Positions 62,489 to 64,000 of a stretch of 64,000 bases of DNA are shown here, in pieces. A program made the position numbers and the translations under genes. Source of the DNA: Actinomycetes bacterium (GTDB lineage Bacteria > Actinomycetota > Thermoleophilia > BMS3ABIN01); NCBI GenBank assembly GCA_021791195.1, contig JAJYXB010000016.1, positions 50,723 through 114,722 of the forward strand, in the 5' to 3' direction. Under the pieces are notes generated by a model. That model worked only from the letters and a program-made list of their open reading frames with translations. It did not search any database and was not told where the DNA came from. How positions within the stretch are numbered: the stretch's first letter is position 1; each line of letters starts with the position of its first letter.

Positions 62489-63083
62489 GGGCTATTACGT
62501 AAAAAGTCTTGAATTCTCGCTAAGACCAAGTGTTGAAGAGGCGTCGACTTTTTCTGCCGCGCTCGGCTTGCAATATCTTCCAAGTGAAATACAAGAAATA
62601 GACCCGCTCACTATCAACTTCAATGGTGGAGGAGGGCCAAATAGCGAGGATATTAGTCGTTGGAGATTTCATCTTCAACTAAAGTCAGATATTCCAACCG
62701 AAAGCAATTATCCTTACGACTTCTCTTTAGAAATAGTAGGTTTTTTTAAGGTATTTTTTGATGAGCCACTTGGAAAAGATGAAATCGTTCTTCGCGTAAA
62801 TGCAACATCATTACTCTATTCAACTGCGAGAGAGGTTGTAGCCTCTGCAACCAGCCGTGGTCCATATCCTGGCGTTATGCTTCCAGCAGTTTCATTCGCA
62901 AATTCGCCCCTGGTAGATAGAGCAAAAGAGCTGGAGAAAAAAACAGCCACAAAAACAAAACGACAAGTATCTACAGCATCCGCGAAGAAGGTCACAAAGA
63001 AAAAAGCAAGCACGAGGCAACAGCCCCCCAAGATTAAGGAAGGAGTGAAGAATGCCAGACGATCTAAAAAAGAAAAAAGTTGA
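62463..63083 (+). CDS. SecB-like chaperone with a lysine-rich tail
   Basis: 206 residues from ATG 62463, preceded by GAGGAGG at good spacing. Residues 1-150 follow the SecB fold: LQLEGYYVKSLEFSL (first strand of the four-stranded sheet), WRFHLQLKSDI, FSLEIVGFFKVFFDE, and the helix LLYSTAREVVASATSRGPYPGVMLPAVSF, which aligns clearly with the conserved E. coli SecB segment ending in 'R...FPQLNLAPVNF'. The last 45 residues are very basic (KTATKTKRQVSTASAKK, VTKKKASTRQQ, NARRSKKEKS), not seen in SecB and suggestive of RNA, ribosome or membrane contact. Stands third in the toxin-antitoxin operon, as Rv1957 does in M. tuberculosis. Confidence 0.8.
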   Translation: MELSPLQLEGYYVKSLEFSLRPSVEEASTFSAALGLQYLPSEIQEIDPLTINFNGGGGPNSEDISRWRFHLQLKSDIPTESNYPYDFSLEIVGFFKVFFDEPLGKDEIVLRVNATSLLYSTAREVVASATSRGPYPGVMLPAVSFANSPLVDRAKELEKKTATKTKRQVSTASAKKVTKKKASTRQQPPKIKEGVKNARRSKKEKS

Positions 63084-63153
63084 TCGAAAAAGAAAAAGTC
63101 AGCAACCGTGGGAAAAGAATTACAAGAGAAAGAAACCTCTCAAGAAAAAGTAA
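63052..63153 (+). CDS. 33-codon highly basic mini-protein
   Basis: ATG 63052 to TAA 63151-63153, with AAGGAAGGAG directly upstream. Reads MPDDLKKKKVDRKRKSQQP..., about half lysine and arginine. It overlaps the end of the chaperone gene by 32 bases in another frame. Its first residues (MPDDLKKK) and the central QPWEKNYKRKK recall the opening of DUF3606 proteins, without the rest. Whether it is a real product depends on expression data. The strong RBS argues for it. Confidence 0.55.
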   Translation: MPDDLKKKKVDRKRKSQQPWEKNYKRKKPLKKK

Positions 63154-63181
63154 GTGCGTTTCAATAAAGGGATGAGATAAT

Positions 63182-63904
63182 TTGCGCGCAGGTCGCTATC
63201 TTGAACAACTGACCGGCCAGCTTGAGCATCTTCTTGGATCCGGAACACTGATCGTTCGATCTCCGGAGCATATCCCTAATCGCCATACGGGTGACCGAGT
63301 CGAAGTTGACGTCACCCTTCGTGGAAAAATTGGTTCAACGGAAATTCTTGTTGCAATCGAGTGTCGCGACCGTTCCGGTCATCAGGATGTCAACTGGATT
63401 CGTGAACTTGCCACTAAGAAAGATGATATCGGAGCTTCGGCCATTGTAGCTGTATCGAGCAACGGTTTCTCAAAGGATGCTTCCGCCGAGGCTGCCGTAA
63501 GAGGGGTAATTCTTAAGACTTTATCTCGTCTTTCTGAGGAGGAGATCGCCAATGCGATTCTTGGGCTGCAAGTTAATATATTCAGGCCTGTTTATCTATT
63601 CAAGGGCTTTGGCGACCTTTCATTTGTCCCTTTCATGATTCATGTCGATAAGCCAGCGCCCATGCTTGATGTAGAGGAATTATGGAAGCTCGCTAGGAAT
63701 CCCTCAGAACGCGGTCTTTATGATAAGAAAGATGAAAAATGGATCTCCTTTTCGGAGCTACTCGAAAGAGGCAAATGGAAGGAAGCAATCCAGAATGTGA
63801 AAATTGGCGAAAAAGTTGCAATCGAGGTGCCTATTCCAAGCACTTTCGAAAGTCATTGGCGTAGTGACGAACCGGTCGTGCCCTTAAACTTCTGTAAATT
63901 CTAA
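63182..63904 (+). CDS. PD-(D/E)XK restriction-endonuclease-like protein
   Basis: 240 residues from TTG 63182 (GGGATGAG upstream). N-terminal half: a RecB/Mrr-like nuclease core with RVEVDVTLRGKIGSTEILVAIECRDRSG, giving D in EVDVTL and E in IECRD where the usual lysine is arginine, then VNWIRELATKKDDIGASAIVAVSSNGFSKDA, a block typical of this superfamily. Remaining 130 residues are a separate domain of unknown fold. It may be a defence nuclease attached to the TA-chaperone unit or an independent gene of the island. Ends at TAA 63904. Confidence 0.7.
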   Translation: MRAGRYLEQLTGQLEHLLGSGTLIVRSPEHIPNRHTGDRVEVDVTLRGKIGSTEILVAIECRDRSGHQDVNWIRELATKKDDIGASAIVAVSSNGFSKDASAEAAVRGVILKTLSRLSEEEIANAILGLQVNIFRPVYLFKGFGDLSFVPFMIHVDKPAPMLDVEELWKLARNPSERGLYDKKDEKWISFSELLERGKWKEAIQNVKIGEKVAIEVPIPSTFESHWRSDEPVVPLNFCKF

Positions 63905-63906
63905 CA

Positions 63907-63926
63907 GCCGCTAAAGGAAGAGCGGC
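63907..63926 (+). other. Small hairpin after the restriction-like gene
   Basis: GCCGCT (63907-63912) and AGCGGC (63921-63926) form a 6-bp stem without a T tract. Its right arm shares bases with the larger hairpin at 63924-63982, so the two foldings compete. Confidence 0.35.
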
Positions 63927-63982
63927 CATCGTTCTCCAAGATATTAGGTATCGAGTCCAATATCAAAGGAGAGACGATGGCC
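63924..63982 (+). promoter_or_regulatory. Long hairpin hiding the RBS and start codon of the next gene
   Basis: GGCCATCGTTCTCC (63924-63937) pairs with GGAGAGACGATGGCC (63968-63982) apart from one extra base. Inside, GATATT (63940-63945) pairs with AATATC (63959-63964). The right arm contains both GGAGAG and ATG 63977-63979. Folded mRNA would block translation. Alternatively the two arms are the end of a transposable element. Confidence 0.5.
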
Positions 63983-64000
63983 AGAGTAAACGGTAAGGGC
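63977..64000 (+). CDS. Start of a gene truncated by the window end
   Basis: ATG with GGAGAG 3 bases upstream, followed by codons for ARVNGKG up to the last base. Too short to identify. Confidence 0.5.

Noticed and set aside
1..64000. CRISPR array
   Set aside because: No regularly spaced repeat of 20-40 bases was seen anywhere, and no cas-like protein is encoded.

Overview
The window is 64 kb of GC-rich (mostly well above 60% by eye), densely coding bacterial chromosome. A deep-branching, at least partly anaerobic member of the Actinomycetota is the best guess. The clues are a PafB-PafC-type fused WYL regulator, a DUF3467-like protein, a SpoIID-free but amidase/GH3-bearing cell-wall set, TTG/GTG starts in abundance, a four-subunit 2-oxoacid:ferredoxin oxidoreductase, and a phosphoketolase-acetate kinase pair. 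This assignment is inference from gene content, not from a marker-gene search.

Layout. 0.2-4.4 kb: a PHP-phosphoesterase/glycosyltransferase fusion, a PIG-L deacetylase with no canonical start codon, and trehalose-phosphatase. 4.6-8.6 kb: a large surface-anchored protein, a TadE-like small protein and a TrpB2-type tryptophan synthase beta chain. 8.56-9.5 kb: a REP-associated (HUH) transposase unit bounded by 17-bp perfect inverted repeats that contain the stop codons of both neighbours. 9.5-13.6 kb: PIG-V-like mannosyltransferase, YhaM-like nuclease, metallo-beta-lactamase-fold hydrolase, a glycosyltransferase remnant and DedA. 13.8-16.8 kb: a secreted double-rhodanese protein, an ArsR regulator, and a graveyard of gene fragments (a chimeric duplicate of the MBL-DedA segment and a rhodanese tail). 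16.9-18.4 kb: trxB-trxA-tautomerase. 18.4-20.8 kb: asd and lysC separated by a 29-bp perfect inverted repeat. 21.0-24.1 kb: porGDAB operon. 24.2-27.8 kb: TolB-like propeller and PafBC. 28.3-34.9 kb: addB-addA recombination nuclease. 34.9-42.6 kb: YbaK deacylase, pilin-like protein, a 1,717-residue soluble hybrid sensor kinase and a GT4 glycosyltransferase. 42.7-46.6 kb: tRNA-Thr(CGT), then a less GC-rich cell-wall segment (zinc-ribbon protein, amidase, GH3 glucosaminidase). 46.6-51.4 kb: phosphoketolase/acetate kinase, DJ-1/PfpI, DUF3467-like. 51.5-51.7 kb: a probable small RNA with a strong terminator. 51.9-56.9 kb: a glycan/lipid-carrier type locus (FAD oxidoreductase, methyltransferase, two membrane glycosyltransferases). 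56.9-60.5 kb: hydantoinase/oxoprolinase hyuA-hyuB.

61.2-64.0 kb: tRNA-Tyr, tRNA-Thr(GGT) and tRNA-Met are followed by an abruptly AT-rich island. It carries a RelE/HigB-like toxin, a HigA-like antitoxin with a long C-terminal extension, and a SecB-like chaperone with a lysine-rich tail. Then come a 33-codon very basic ORF, a PD-(D/E)XK restriction-like protein, and the start of another gene whose ribosome binding site lies in a long hairpin. This looks like a toxin-antitoxin-chaperone (TAC) module with extra components, inserted behind a tRNA gene, and it is the most interesting part of the window.

Functional links. Pyruvate:ferredoxin oxidoreductase together with phosphoketolase/acetate kinase supports acetyl-CoA and acetyl-phosphate metabolism without pyruvate dehydrogenase. 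trxB/trxA, the rhodanese and ArsR suggest thiol/sulfur redox handling. Several glycosyltransferases, DedA and the surface proteins point to a glycan-rich envelope.
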